From Paenibacillus tyrphae (lineage in GTDB: Bacteria; Bacillota; Bacilli; Paenibacillales; NBRC-103111), in NCBI RefSeq assembly GCF_024158745.1, contig NZ_JAMZAW010000008.1, positions 124,001 to 188,000 of the forward strand: 64,000 nucleotides of DNA, in the 5' to 3' direction. Made by a program: the position numbers and the translations under genes. The notes beneath the pieces were generated by a model. The model saw nothing but the letters and a program-made list of their open reading frames with translations, was not told the DNA's origin and searched no databases. Numbering within the stretch: position 1 is the first letter of the stretch; each line of letters opens with the position of its first letter. This document shows positions 34,426 to 43,749 of the stretch, piece by piece.

Positions 34426-35877
34426 TTAAAAATCCAAATTAGCCAGCTCATAAATCGCTCTGGCATAAATGACGGTCGCTTTGAGCAAATCCTCGATCTC
34501 TATATATTCGTCCGTCTGATGAGCGACGTTTTCTTTTCCCGGAAACAACGCACCGAACGCGACGCCGTTATCCAGAAAGCTGGCATATGTGCCCCCGCCC
34601 GTTGTCAGCAGTTCAGGCTCCAGCGAAGTTTCTTCATGATAAATAGCCTGAAGCGCTGCGATCATCGGATGATCCTTGGCAACATGGTGCGGCTTTTTCA
34701 GAATCGGCGGTTCCATGGCAAAACGATACTTCCCGACCTTGTCGCGAATGGTCTCAACGTGCCGCAACTCATCCGCCACAAGCGGAAACCTGATATTGAG
34801 GTAGGCAAACGAAGGTTCCGACGAAGCCGCATACCGCATAATCCCCACATTCACCGTCAACGGCCCCATAATCTCGTCTTCGCAATCGATCCCGATGCGC
34901 CGCCCCGCAGGATCGTCGTAAAAATATTCGTCCAGGCAGGCGATAAAATGCTGCGCATCGGGCTGAAAATCGTAATCCCTCAGAAAATGAACGAGCTTGA
35001 GCCCGGCGTTCATGCCTAACTGCGGCTCCATGCCGTGCGCAGCCTTTCCTTGCAAAGTCAAGACGAGCGTCCCATCTTGAACGGACGCCGCGCCTTTCAG
35101 ACGATTTCTACTGCAATAATCGCTAAATTGCCCGGCCAACGCCGCGAGGAGCGAAAGCTCGCCGGTCACCGCAGCTTCCGCCGATTCGGGAACCATATTC
35201 GCCGCACTCCCGGAATGGAAGGAAACTAATTCTACAATCCCTTGTCCCGTCCCCTCTTGTTCGCCGGCATCGCCGCTTTTCTGCAGAACGATTCTCGTAT
35301 TGATCTGCCCCTTTTCCGCATGAATGATCGGAAATTCCGCATCCGGCGCGAACCCAGCCACCGGCATCTTTTCGATGCGCCGGTAATATTCCATGCAGCT
35401 CATCGTATGCTCCTCGTCCGTGCCGAAGATGATCCGTACCCGATGCTTCAGCGGAAGGCCCAACTCCTTGACGATTTTCATCGCATAAAATGCCGCCATC
35501 GTCGGCCCTTTGTCGTCGATCGCTCCGCGCGCGTACAATTTTCCGTCACGGACCTCCGGTTCAAAGGGCGGAGAAGTCCATGGTCCGGGCACCGGGACAA
35601 CGTCCAGATGACACAGCACTCCGATATAATCGGCGCTCTCGGCCGGGCCATATTCCGCATAACCCGCGTAGCCGTCCAAGCTGCATGTCCGCCACTGTTC
35701 GCGCTCCGCAAGTCCCAGCATTAACTCCAACGCCCGGGCGATCTCCCGCCCCATCGGCTTGCCCGCCTCGCTGGTGCTTACATCTTTAACGCTCGGGATT
35801 TTGAGCAGCTCCGTAAGGTCGCTTAGCAGCGCTTCTTTCCTTGCCCACACTTCCTCGGTCCAGTTGATTGATTTCAC
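34426..35877 (-). CDS. pepV: Dipeptidase PepV
   Basis: 483-residue M20-family dinuclear zinc dipeptidase that splits dipeptides in the cytoplasm. Metal and catalytic motifs: [10 protein letters not shown] (first His and Asp), RGAIDDKGP (bridging Asp), [14 protein letters not shown] (catalytic Glu pair), and a C-terminal [12 protein letters not shown] with the last histidine. The central lid domain is present and the length is normal. The start is a GTG, 43 bp after the oppD stop. It is therefore the last gene of the oppABCD unit, linking peptide import to hydrolysis. Confidence 0.93.
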   Translation of the reverse strand: MKSINWTEEVWARKEALLSDLTELLKIPSVKDVSTSEAGKPMGREIARALELMLGLAEREQWRTCSLDGYAGYAEYGPAESADYIGVLCHLDVVPVPGPWTSPPFEPEVRDGKLYARGAIDDKGPTMAAFYAMKIVKELGLPLKHRVRIIFGTDEEHTMSCMEYYRRIEKMPVAGFAPDAEFPIIHAEKGQINTRIVLQKSGDAGEQEGTGQGIVELVSFHSGSAANMVPESAEAAVTGELSLLAALAGQFSDYCSRNRLKGAASVQDGTLVLTLQGKAAHGMEPQLGMNAGLKLVHFLRDYDFQPDAQHFIACLDEYFYDDPAGRRIGIDCEDEIMGPLTVNVGIMRYAASSEPSFAYLNIRFPLVADELRHVETIRDKVGKYRFAMEPPILKKPHHVAKDHPMIAALQAIYHEETSLEPELLTTGGGTYASFLDNGVAFGALFPGKENVAHQTDEYIEIEDLLKATVIYARAIYELANLDF

Positions 35878-35920
35878 CTTTACCTATTCCCCTTTCATGG
35901 TCTTGCGCCCTGCAAACCAT

Positions 35921-36940
35921 TCATCGCGCAGCTCTCCCCGCCACACCTTGCGGCGGCTGAATACGCGGGGCTCTTTCGTCCAACAGCCAGCAAGCGGCCT
36001 GATGGGTCCCCGTGATGGCCGACGTTCTCGGCGGCAAAGCCCGGCACACTTCCATGACGTAAGGACATCTGGCGGCAAAAGCGCAGCCGGCCGGCATATG
36101 GATCAGATCGGGCGGCGTCCCGGGGATGCTCAGCAGCGCTTCGGTTTGCTCATGGATTTTCGGCATCGAGGAGAGCAGGCCCCACGTATACGGATGCTTC
36201 GGGTCAACAAAGATTTCGTCCGCCGTTCCGGTCTCGACAATTTGCCCGGCATACATGACGGCTACCCGATGAGCGATATTGGCGACGACTCCCAAATCAT
36301 GCGTAATGAGAATAATGGACGTCCCCTTTTCCCGCTGCAGCTCCTTCAATAAGTCCAGAATTTGCGCTTGAATCGTGACGTCCAGCGCCGTGGTAGGCTC
36401 ATCCGCGATCAGCACTTTCGGGTTGCAGGCGAGCGCAATGGCAATCACCACACGCTGCCGCATGCCCCCGGAAAATTGGTGCGGGTATTGCTTCATCCGC
36501 ACTTGCGGGTTAGGGACGCCAACCTGCTTCAGCAGCTCCAGCGCAATCTCCGCCGCTTCCGATTTACCGAGCTTCCGGTGCTGCATTAAGCCTTCCATGA
36601 GTTGACTTCCTACCGTCATCGTCGGATTGAGAGACGTCATCGGGTCTTGGAAGATCATCGAAATTTCGGCTCCGCGAATGTCCCGCATTTGCTTATCCGA
36701 GCGCTCCATCAAGTCTTCGCCTGCTAACAAAAGCTTCCCGTTTTTGATCTTCCCGAACGGATGCGGCAGCAACCGCATGATGCCTTTGGACGTGACCGAC
36801 TTCCCCGAGCCCGATTCCCCAACGATGGCCAAAGTCTCCCCTGTTGCCAGTTCGAAGCTGACCCCGCGGACGGCCTTGATTTCCCCCTTGTAGCTTTGGA
36901 ACGAAATTTCCAGGTCCTTGACTTCCAGAATTTTCTCCAT
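35921..36940 (-). CDS. oppD: Oligopeptide ABC transporter ATP-binding protein OppD
   Basis: 339-residue ABC ATPase. Walker A GESGSGKS, Q-loop FQDPMTSLNP, signature FSGGMRQRV, Walker B VLIADEPTTALD and the H-loop histidine in ITHDLG are all intact. The C-terminal oligopeptide-type extension has clustered cysteines (GCAFAARCPY...VCRALPP...HQAACWLL). The start at 36940 has AAGGAG ten bases upstream. OppF, the second ATPase normally encoded next, is missing, and pepV stands in its place. Either OppD forms a homodimer or a distant OppF partners it. Confidence 0.93.
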   Translation of the reverse strand: MEKILEVKDLEISFQSYKGEIKAVRGVSFELATGETLAIVGESGSGKSVTSKGIMRLLPHPFGKIKNGKLLLAGEDLMERSDKQMRDIRGAEISMIFQDPMTSLNPTMTVGSQLMEGLMQHRKLGKSEAAEIALELLKQVGVPNPQVRMKQYPHQFSGGMRQRVVIAIALACNPKVLIADEPTTALDVTIQAQILDLLKELQREKGTSIILITHDLGVVANIAHRVAVMYAGQIVETGTADEIFVDPKHPYTWGLLSSMPKIHEQTEALLSIPGTPPDLIHMPAGCAFAARCPYVMEVCRALPPRTSAITGTHQAACWLLDERAPRIQPPQGVAGRAAR

Positions 36941-36994
36941 CCTCGTATCGCTCCTTGTTCTCTCGTTCACAGCTTCATGACATGACGCTTCAGG

Positions 36995-37924
36995 CTATTT
37001 GCGCATTCTGGGGTCCAGCGCATCCCGCAATCCGTCGGCCAATATATTGAAGCCCACCATAATCACAATAATGATCAAAGCCGGAAACAACAGCAAATAG
37101 TAGTTCGTGTTCAGCGATTGATACCCTGTATTGATAAGCACGCCGAGCGAAGCCATAGGCTCCTGCAGTCCCAGACCGATAAAGCTGAGGAACGCCTCCG
37201 TAAAAATCGCCGAAGGAATCGTAAACATCGTATTGATGACAATGACTCCGACCGTGTTCGGAACCAGATGCGTCAAGATCAGACGCGAGTTGCTTGCCCC
37301 CAGCGTGCGGGCGGCCAGCACGAATTCCTGCTCTTTTAGCTTCAAAATTTGTGCCCGCACCAAGCGGGCCATGTTGACCCAGCCGGTAATGACCATCGCC
37401 ACAATAATCGTGAAAATGCCCGGCTTCATCGCCATCATCAGCAGAATGACGACAATCAGGCTCGGCACGCTGACCAAAATCTCGATGATCCGCTGCATGA
37501 TCGTATCCGTTCTGCCGCCGAGCAGTGCCGAGACGGCCCCGTACGCGACGCCGATGCACAGATCCAGCGTCGCCGCCAGCAGGGCGATAAGCAGCGAAAT
37601 GCGTGTGCCCTGCCAAATTCGGACCCACTGGTCGCGTCCGAATTTATCCGTGCCGAGCCAATGATCGGCGTTCGGCGCTTGATAAGCGGCACTGTAGTTC
37701 GTATCGAAGTACGTATAATGACTCATCCAAGGGCCGACCACAGCCAAGAGACCGAGGAGGAGGAGAAGATACAGACTGACGAGCGCCCCGCGGTTTTGGC
37801 GCAGCCGCCGCCAGCTTTCCTGAAACGCGTTCAAGGGAGGGCCGGATACGCTCTCGCTTTCGTGGGGATCGACGGTGGTCGTGACGAACAAGCGGTCCAG
37901 TTCCCGCGATTCGTAATTCAGCAT
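36995..37924 (-). CDS. oppC: Oligopeptide ABC transporter permease OppC
   Basis: 309-residue inner-membrane permease with a hydrophilic N-terminal ~35 residues, one helix, and then the BPD_transp_1 domain of five helices. The EAA loop that contacts the ATPase is AARTLGASNSRLILTHLVPN. The HWLGTDKFGRDQWVRIWQG segment is the family's N-terminal signature. The start is taken at ATG 37924, just after the oppB stop, though a GTG at 37930 overlapping that stop is possible. Translationally coupled to oppB. Confidence 0.92.
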   Translation of the reverse strand: MLNYESRELDRLFVTTTVDPHESESVSGPPLNAFQESWRRLRQNRGALVSLYLLLLLGLLAVVGPWMSHYTYFDTNYSAAYQAPNADHWLGTDKFGRDQWVRIWQGTRISLLIALLAATLDLCIGVAYGAVSALLGGRTDTIMQRIIEILVSVPSLIVVILLMMAMKPGIFTIIVAMVITGWVNMARLVRAQILKLKEQEFVLAARTLGASNSRLILTHLVPNTVGVIVINTMFTIPSAIFTEAFLSFIGLGLQEPMASLGVLINTGYQSLNTNYYLLLFPALIIIVIMVGFNILADGLRDALDPRMRK

Positions 37925-37926
37925 GG

Positions 37927-38862
37927 TCACTTCTCCCCTCCCGCCAGACGAATTCTCGGGTCAATGACCCGGTACAGCAGATCGACGATCAGCACAATCA
38001 GCACAAAAAACGCGCTGTAAAAAATCGTCACGCCCATAATTGTGGTGTAATCGTTCATTTTGATGGCATCGACAAACAGGCTGCCGATCCCCGGCACGCT
38101 AAATATGCTTTCAATGACCAGCGAGCCGGTCAAAATGTTCACGGTGATAGGACCCAGAATCGTAATGACAGGAATCAGCGCATTGCGGATCGCATGCTTC
38201 CATACGATGGCGAACGGGCTGAGCCCTTTGGCTTTTGCCAGCACGATATAGTCCTGCTGCAATACTTCCAGCATTTCGTTGCGGACAAACCGGGCAATAA
38301 GCGCGATGACGATCAGCGATAGCGAAATGGAGGGCATGATGGAGCTGGAATAGCTTTTCCAAAAGGCAACCGGCAGCAGCCCCCATTTCATCCCGACATA
38401 ATACTGCAGCAATGCGGCAAAAACGAAGTTGGGAATCGATACGCCGATTACCGCAATGAACATCGTGACCGCATCCCACAGCGTATTATGGCGCAGCGCT
38501 GCGACCACCCCGAGGATCAAACCGAGCGCAACGCCGAGCACAATCGCCTGGACGCCGATAAGCGCAGACGGAACAAGGCGGTTCAAGATAATGTCCAGCA
38601 CCGGCCGGCCTTTGTAAAAAAAGGAAGTGCCCAAGTCAGCCCGCGCCAAATTGCCCATATAATGCACATATTGCTTCCATACCGGCTGATCCAAGCTGTA
38701 TTTGGCATAGATTTCCGCTTTCGCCGCAGCCGGCAGCAAAGCCAATTTTTCTTCGTCAAACGGCGATCCCGGGAGCTGCTTCATGAGAAAAAACGTCAGC
38801 GTCGCAATGATCCACAGCGTGATCAAAATGTACACAGCCCGAATGGCGATATATTTTTTCAT
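37927..38862 (-). CDS. oppB: Oligopeptide ABC transporter permease OppB
   Basis: 311-residue inner-membrane permease with an N-terminal helix (AIRAVYILITLWIIATLTFFLM), the LPGSPFDEEKL motif, and five core helices. The EAA loop is LAKAKGLSPFAIVWKHAIRN, and the C-terminal VDLLYRVIDPRIRL is typical. It pairs with OppC to form the channel. It lies about 100 bp after oppA and directly before oppC. Confidence 0.93.
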   Translation of the reverse strand: MKKYIAIRAVYILITLWIIATLTFFLMKQLPGSPFDEEKLALLPAAAKAEIYAKYSLDQPVWKQYVHYMGNLARADLGTSFFYKGRPVLDIILNRLVPSALIGVQAIVLGVALGLILGVVAALRHNTLWDAVTMFIAVIGVSIPNFVFAALLQYYVGMKWGLLPVAFWKSYSSSIMPSISLSLIVIALIARFVRNEMLEVLQQDYIVLAKAKGLSPFAIVWKHAIRNALIPVITILGPITVNILTGSLVIESIFSVPGIGSLFVDAIKMNDYTTIMGVTIFYSAFFVLIVLIVDLLYRVIDPRIRLAGGEK

Positions 38863-38964
38863 TCCTGCACCTCTTTGTACCGATCTTCATACCTTCACGC
38901 CACGTCGGCATACAGGAAAGGAGAGAAAGAACCCGCTTTCTCTCCCTCTCCTCATGATTCATCG

Positions 38965-40617
38965 TTATTTTTTGGCCGCATATTTGAAATCCCACGACGC
39001 GCCATAGGGGTGATAAACAAGTCCCTCGATATTTTTTTTCTGGAGGAAGGCGTAGCCCTTATAAAATAACGGCGCAACGACGGCGTCCTCACCAACTAGT
39101 ATTTTTTCCGCCTGCAGCAGCATTTCCGCGCGCTTCGCTTCATCGGCTTCCTTCTTGGCTTCCGCAATTAGACGGTCGTACTTCGGATTATTGTAGTTCC
39201 CGCGATAAGGCGTATGGTTGATCCAGAGATCCAGATACGTCATGGCGTCGTCGTAATCAGCTCCCCATGCGGTGACGGCCATCTGATAGCTGCTGTCATC
39301 CATCAGCTTGTTGCGGGCCTTCTTCGGCATCGACTCGATCTCAATCTCGGCGCCGAGATTTTTTTTAAATTCGCTTTGCAGAAACGTGCCGACATCCTTA
39401 TTCACCGTATCATCCAAAACCAGCAGCTTGATTTTCGGCGCGTGACCGAGCTCTTTCATCCCTTGAGCCCACAGCTCCTTGGCTTTGGCGGCGTCCGGCG
39501 CAATCACCTTTCCCTGCATATCGCGGAACGACTTGCCGCCCGCTCCGTTCATAAGATCGGGGATCAATCCTACGGCTCCCTTCGATCCGTTATTCAAAAG
39601 CTGCTCCAGAACCTTGCTGTCATAGGCCAATTGAAGCGCTTTCCGAATGTTTGGGTTGGATACGTCGCCGGCTTTCAAGTTGAATTGCAAGTAGGTCGTC
39701 GCAAATTCGATGTCGGAGCCGAATTCGGGACTTGTTTTGTTAGCGCTCACATCGGCGGACGACAAATTCACCCGATCCAGCTCCCCGACCTTATACAAGT
39801 TCAAAGCGGTGTTCATTTCTTTCACCACTTTAATATTGACTTTATCCAGCTTCACCGAGCCGTTGTCCCAGTAGTTCGGATTTTTCTCCAATACCGCGCC
39901 GCCGGCCGGATCGAATTGGGTGAGCACGAAAGGCCCGTTGTACAGCAAATTTTCCGGTTTCAGCGCGAAGTCTTTTCCTTTTTCCTGTACGAACTTTTCG
40001 TTCAACGGGTAATACGGAATAAAGGAAACCAGGCGGAGGAAAAAAGGCGTCGGATTTTTCAGCTTGACCGCGAGCGTCTTGTCATCCTTCACCACAATGC
40101 CGGAAACATCGGCCGCTTTGCCTTCGGCGTACTCCGCCCCGCCTTCAATATAATCCGTCAAAATAAAGGCGTACCCGCTGAGCGACGTTTCCGGCTTCAT
40201 CGAGCCGAGCCATGCAAATTTGAAATCCGCCGCCGTCACCGGGCTGCCGTTGCTCCATTTCACGCCATCGCGCAGCGTAAAGGTGTACGTTAATCCGTCT
40301 TTGGAAATATCGACCTCTTTGGCCATCGCCGGCTGCGGAACGTTTTTGGGGTCCAGACGGTACAGCCCTTCGTTGACGTTGTTCAGAATGGCGAAGGCAA
40401 CATTGTCGGATGCGGAAAATTGGTTCAAATCCGTAATCTCCGTTTCCACGGATAAGGTGATTGCTTTTCCGCTTGACGGCTGCTCCCCGTCTTTCGAGGA
40501 GGGTTGGCCGCTTGGCGATTCTGCGCCTTGGGGAGCTTCGCCGGTAAAATTGCAGCCGGACAACATCACGCTGAACAGTAACAATAAGCTAACGAAATAA
40601 AATGCCCATTTTTTCAT
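38965..40617 (-). CDS. oppA: Oligopeptide-binding lipoprotein OppA
   Basis: 550-residue extracellular solute-binding lipoprotein (SBP_bac_5). The signal peptide ends in the lipobox LSGC (about residue 21), followed by a Ser/Gly/Glu-rich linker. Family segments: LTYTFTLRDGVKWSNGSPVTAADFKFAW, KNPNYWDNGSVKLDKVNIKVV and FATTYLQFNLK. The start at 40617 follows GGAGG by eight bases. It delivers peptides to OppBCD. First gene of the operon, with a long leader and a promoter at 40835-40864. OppA is large enough to bind peptides of several residues. Confidence 0.95.
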   Translation of the reverse strand: MKKWAFYFVSLLLLFSVMLSGCNFTGEAPQGAESPSGQPSSKDGEQPSSGKAITLSVETEITDLNQFSASDNVAFAILNNVNEGLYRLDPKNVPQPAMAKEVDISKDGLTYTFTLRDGVKWSNGSPVTAADFKFAWLGSMKPETSLSGYAFILTDYIEGGAEYAEGKAADVSGIVVKDDKTLAVKLKNPTPFFLRLVSFIPYYPLNEKFVQEKGKDFALKPENLLYNGPFVLTQFDPAGGAVLEKNPNYWDNGSVKLDKVNIKVVKEMNTALNLYKVGELDRVNLSSADVSANKTSPEFGSDIEFATTYLQFNLKAGDVSNPNIRKALQLAYDSKVLEQLLNNGSKGAVGLIPDLMNGAGGKSFRDMQGKVIAPDAAKAKELWAQGMKELGHAPKIKLLVLDDTVNKDVGTFLQSEFKKNLGAEIEIESMPKKARNKLMDDSSYQMAVTAWGADYDDAMTYLDLWINHTPYRGNYNNPKYDRLIAEAKKEADEAKRAEMLLQAEKILVGEDAVVAPLFYKGYAFLQKKNIEGLVYHPYGASWDFKYAAKK

Positions 40618-40834
40618 GTAAAACGCCTCCGGATTGATCAATTGATAATTTATTCCTGTTTGCGCTTCCAAGATAAAATAGCCGTAGGCCTGCTCCTTTC
40701 TTCTTTATTTTCTCCACTGTCGTTAATAAAAGACGAGGAAAACCGTGTTTTTAAATAAGTAAATCTTATAAAATGATGAGTAAAGCGATTACATTTTGAT
40801 TTTTTATTACCTTCGTGTTAGTAATTTAATGAAG

Positions 40835-40864
40835 ATATTACCATCGATTCCAGCTTGAAGTCAA
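40835..40864 (-). promoter_or_regulatory. Promoter of the opp-pepV operon
   Basis: On the minus strand TTGACT (40864-40859), 18-bp spacer, TAATAT (40840-40835). This leaves a leader of about 210 nt before oppA. The leader holds a short palindrome ATCAATTGAT just before the ribosome site. I see no T-box or other known riboswitch in it, and no clear CodY box. Confidence 0.6.
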
Positions 40865-40905
40865 TCGTTTTTCTATGGTTGCGGACCGCTTGCCGCGATG
40901 CCTCA

Positions 40906-40940
40906 TAAAAAAGCTGACGTCGGTTCGTAACCGCGTCAGC
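40906..40940 (-). terminator. Terminator after the DUF3900 gene
   Basis: GCTGACG-t-CGGTT (40913-40925) pairs with AACCG-CGTCAGC (40929-40940). AAAAAA on the left is the U tract on the minus strand. It separates DUF3900 from the opp promoter. Confidence 0.8.
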
Positions 40941-41016
40941 CGTAGTTCAAGCTTCCCTCTTTCTTCCTGCCTCAAGCTTAGTTTGCCACGAAACGGCCTG
41001 AGCACAGCCCTTTCGT

Positions 41017-42105
41017 TTACGCATAAATTCCTTCGCGCTCTTCCTCCGCCGCTTTCCGCTTGAGCCGTTCCATCAGCGATTCCAGCGGCTCGGGGGCCAG
41101 CAGCTCCACCGGCGAAATCCCGCGGTCGAACTGCAAATCGCCTTCCAGCACGACGACGTACCGGTCACCAAGCTTGGCGATATGCAGCCGGTCGCCGAAA
41201 TCGGCCAGCAAGGCGCGGACGGACATGTGGCCGAGCTTGAGCTTCATTTCGAGGTCCGGTTTTTGCTCGACCATGACAGACGTCGCTTCCATGACCTGCA
41301 CCTGATCCCATTTCTCCTGCAGCTCGCGCTGTTCGCTGCACGCCCACAGCTCCATCGCCTCAAGCTCCCGCTCCTTGACCTCCGGCTGGTCTTCGAATAC
41401 CTCCTCGACATACTGCTGCACGAAGCCAAACACCTGCTCGTTCATCATCTCGGGGACGGATTTTTCATATTCGACGTATTTCAAAAAATCCTCGAAGTAC
41501 CGCGCATGCGACGACTGGTGGATTTTCAGCTCCCATAGCTCCGTCATTCCCGGCTCCGGCATATAAGGGTACATGATCGACTTCATATTTTTGGCGTTGA
41601 TCGCCATCTCGACTTTATTGAGCAGGCTCCGCTCGTCCGTAATGCGCGCGATCTTTTGCTCGAAGTCGCATTTGAACACGAACAAGAACGGCTCGTCGGA
41701 ATATTGGCTGAGCCTTGCGCGCACGATAAACATGGCTCCGCCGCGAATCGCGCTGGCATCCATGTAAGTTGTGACGAGCTCGTCCGCATGGCCTTTGAAA
41801 TGCTCCAGCGTCTCGGCGGCGCGCAATCTGGCGAACAAGTTGTAATTCGGGTTGCTGTCCAGGTCGTATCCGGGCTCGACCGCGAAACGGCCGATTTTGG
41901 TTGGCACCTGATCGGCTTTGGCATGACGCTCGGCCTTGCGCTTCGCCGTCTTGGCGAACTCGCCGTCCAGAAATCCGCTGAGCTCGCACGACGCGTAATC
42001 GTCACCGTCCATAGTGACGTAGTGCTTGCTGCGCTTGCCCGGCGTTCCGTCCTCCCCGTCCACTTGAATGACAAAAAACGAAATATAGTCCACGTCAAAT
42101 CTCAT
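41017..42105 (-). CDS. DUF3900-family protein
   Basis: 362-residue soluble protein matching the Bacillales DUF3900 pattern, function unknown. The start FDVDYISFFVIQVDGEDG and the SKHYVTMDGDDYASCELSGFLDGEF segment are characteristic. The protein is acidic, with a charged helical C-terminus (MERLKRKAAEEERE). No catalytic motif, signal or membrane segment is visible. It stands alone between its own terminator and a divergent DedA gene. Confidence 0.7.
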   Translation of the reverse strand: MRFDVDYISFFVIQVDGEDGTPGKRSKHYVTMDGDDYASCELSGFLDGEFAKTAKRKAERHAKADQVPTKIGRFAVEPGYDLDSNPNYNLFARLRAAETLEHFKGHADELVTTYMDASAIRGGAMFIVRARLSQYSDEPFLFVFKCDFEQKIARITDERSLLNKVEMAINAKNMKSIMYPYMPEPGMTELWELKIHQSSHARYFEDFLKYVEYEKSVPEMMNEQVFGFVQQYVEEVFEDQPEVKERELEAMELWACSEQRELQEKWDQVQVMEATSVMVEQKPDLEMKLKLGHMSVRALLADFGDRLHIAKLGDRYVVVLEGDLQFDRGISPVELLAPEPLESLMERLKRKAAEEEREGIYA

Positions 42106-42330
42106 CTTGAGCGTCCCTTCTGTCGTATCTGAATCAAGCCGTAAAAAGGCCGAATTTTAGTATACTACAAGGCCGCCCCCGGTGATAGAGGCAAAAAGTT
42201 CGAATCCGCCCGCCCAAAGCTTAAGATAACCTTCAGATTTATTTAGGACTTCGTTCAGAAATCCTTCGGGTTTTATTTACTCGCAAGATCTACTATGATA
42301 AAAGGAATGGAGTGATGAGGAGAGGTAGAG

Positions 42331-42933
42331 ATGAACCTGTTGCAAGTCGTCCAGCAGTTGTTTGAGCAGTACGGATATTTTGTATTATTGATCGGTCTGC
42401 CTTTGGATTTTATTGCGCTGCCGATCCCTCCGGGAAACAGCACTTTGGCCTATACCGGTTATTTGTCGTTTAAAGGCGTACTCTCGTGGCTCCCTGCCTT
42501 TGCTGCGGCGCTGACCGGGGCGTTCATCGGCGTGACCGTGACTTATTGGATTGGGCACAAGGTGGGCATGCCGCTGATCGAGCGGTATGGCAAATGGCTG
42601 TCCCTAAAGCCTGCCCATGTGGAGAAAACGCGCCGGTATTACGACAAGTACGGGGAGAAGCTGCTGCTAATCGCCTTTTTCATTCCCGGAATCCGGCAGT
42701 TCCTCGGGTATTTTATCGGCATCATCCGAGTTCCTTATCGCAAGGTTGTCATCTATGCGTATGCCGGTACAACGCTGTGGGTCGCTTCGTTTTTTGCGGT
42801 AGGGTATGTCTTCGGAGAGCAGTGGGAGCATATGTTTATGCTGATCGAACGAAATTTGAAGGTGTTCTTTATCGGCTTGGGCTGCGTCGCGGCAGGCTTT
42901 CTCTTGTTTCGGTGGTCTAAGCGCGCCCGATAA
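42331..42933 (+). CDS. DedA/VTT-family membrane protein
   Basis: 200-residue polytopic membrane protein of the DedA family, some of which flip undecaprenyl phosphate or phosphatidylethanolamine. Marks are the first re-entrant region LDFIALPIPPGNSTLAYTGYL, the GAFIGVTVTYWIGHKVG helix, and the hallmark FIPGIRQFLGYFIGIIRVPYRK with its essential arginine. About four to five hydrophobic segments. GGAGAGG precedes the ATG. Single-gene unit. Which lipid it moves cannot be told. Confidence 0.9.
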   Translation: MNLLQVVQQLFEQYGYFVLLIGLPLDFIALPIPPGNSTLAYTGYLSFKGVLSWLPAFAAALTGAFIGVTVTYWIGHKVGMPLIERYGKWLSLKPAHVEKTRRYYDKYGEKLLLIAFFIPGIRQFLGYFIGIIRVPYRKVVIYAYAGTTLWVASFFAVGYVFGEQWEHMFMLIERNLKVFFIGLGCVAAGFLLFRWSKRAR

Positions 42934-42943
42934 ATCAAGAATA

Positions 42944-42982
42944 AAAAAACGAATCGACGGTACGCTTCTTAACCGCCGATTC
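42944..42982. terminator. Bidirectional terminator
   Basis: GAATCGACGGT (42951-42961) pairs with ACCGCCGATTC (42972-42982) with one mismatch. A7 lies on the left and GGCGTTTATTT on the right. It lies between the converging DedA and sodC genes. Confidence 0.8.
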
Positions 42983-42991
42983 GGCGTTTAT

Positions 42992-43612
42992 TTACCGAAT
43001 TACGCCGCAGGCGATGCGACCGCCCGCATTGCCGGCAGGGTCCGTCCTAAAATCATCCGCCTTCTCGTGAATGATGAACGCCGTGCCGCCAGGCTTCCGC
43101 AGCGAATTCGGCTTCCCTGCCCCCAGCGTCAGCTGCTTGGCGACAAAGTCTACCTTGACCTTGCCTTGCTGATCCGCTTCAAGATTCGGAAGGTCGCCGA
43201 TATGAGCCCCTTCCGGATTGTTCAGGCCGTGCTTTCGGGCCTCGGGATTGAAGTGTGCCCCGGCCGAAGCAAAGCCCGGCGCATCGCATTTGCCGGTCTC
43301 ATGCACGTGAAAGCCGTGCGGCCCCGGCGGCAACGAAGCCGCTTCCAGCTCGATCCGCACGCCGCCTCCCGGGCCGGCCGGTGTCAGCTTGGCCTTTCCG
43401 ATCGCCGTTCCCTGCTTGCCCAGAATGTCCACCTGAACGGCTTCTTTCGCTTCATTCGCCATCACGGCAGCGCTGTCTTCCGTCTGCTTAGGCTCATGTC
43501 GGTGCTGCGGTTTCTCCGTTTGTCCGAACCAAGCCCGCAGGTCGTGCTGACAGCCGCTCAGCACTAGCAGCGACACAGCAGAAATCGCCGCAGTTTTCCA
43601 ACGCGTTCCCAA
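42992..43612 (-). CDS. sodC: Cu/Zn superoxide dismutase lipoprotein
   Basis: 206-residue secreted lipoprotein. The signal peptide ends in LSGC, a His/Gln/Glu-rich linker follows, and the SOD fold starts near residue 55. All copper ligands (the two His of GFHVHETG, the His of GAHFNP, the His of IIHEKADD) and zinc ligands (His of KHGLNN, His and Asp of AHIGDLPN) are present. So are both disulfide cysteines (GKCDAP, RIACGVI) and the active-site Arg. This is unlike B. subtilis YojM, reported to lack copper ligands. The start is a TTG at 43612 behind GGAGGG. Divergent from a TetR gene. Confidence 0.93.
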   Translation of the reverse strand: MGTRWKTAAISAVSLLVLSGCQHDLRAWFGQTEKPQHRHEPKQTEDSAAVMANEAKEAVQVDILGKQGTAIGKAKLTPAGPGGGVRIELEAASLPPGPHGFHVHETGKCDAPGFASAGAHFNPEARKHGLNNPEGAHIGDLPNLEADQQGKVKVDFVAKQLTLGAGKPNSLRKPGGTAFIIHEKADDFRTDPAGNAGGRIACGVIR

Positions 43613-43713
43613 AGATTGCTCCCTCCTTAACGTTCCGCAAGCTACATTAGACCATTGTTTACCAAATCCGGCGGCCATAAACGTATGGTCCAAGACCTGT
43701 ACAAGAAGAGCGC

Positions 43714-43742
43714 TTGACTCCAATCGAATAGTACTGTATAGT
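43714..43742 (+). promoter_or_regulatory. Sigma-A promoter of the TetR gene, leaderless
   Basis: TTGACT (43714-43719), 17-bp spacer, TATAGT (43737-43742). The ATG at 43750 is only seven bases after the -10 box, so transcription should start at or next to the initiation codon. Confidence 0.7.
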
Positions 43743-43747
43743 TCTAA
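43728..43747. promoter_or_regulatory. TetR operator, copy 1 (autoregulatory)
   Basis: ATAGTACT-GTAT-AGTTCTAA is a near-perfect palindrome covering the spacer and -10 box of the tetR promoter. Read on the minus strand it is TTAGAACT-ATAC-AGTACTAT, nearly the same as copy 2 at 44380-44399. Confidence 0.7.
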
Positions 43748-43749
43748 CC

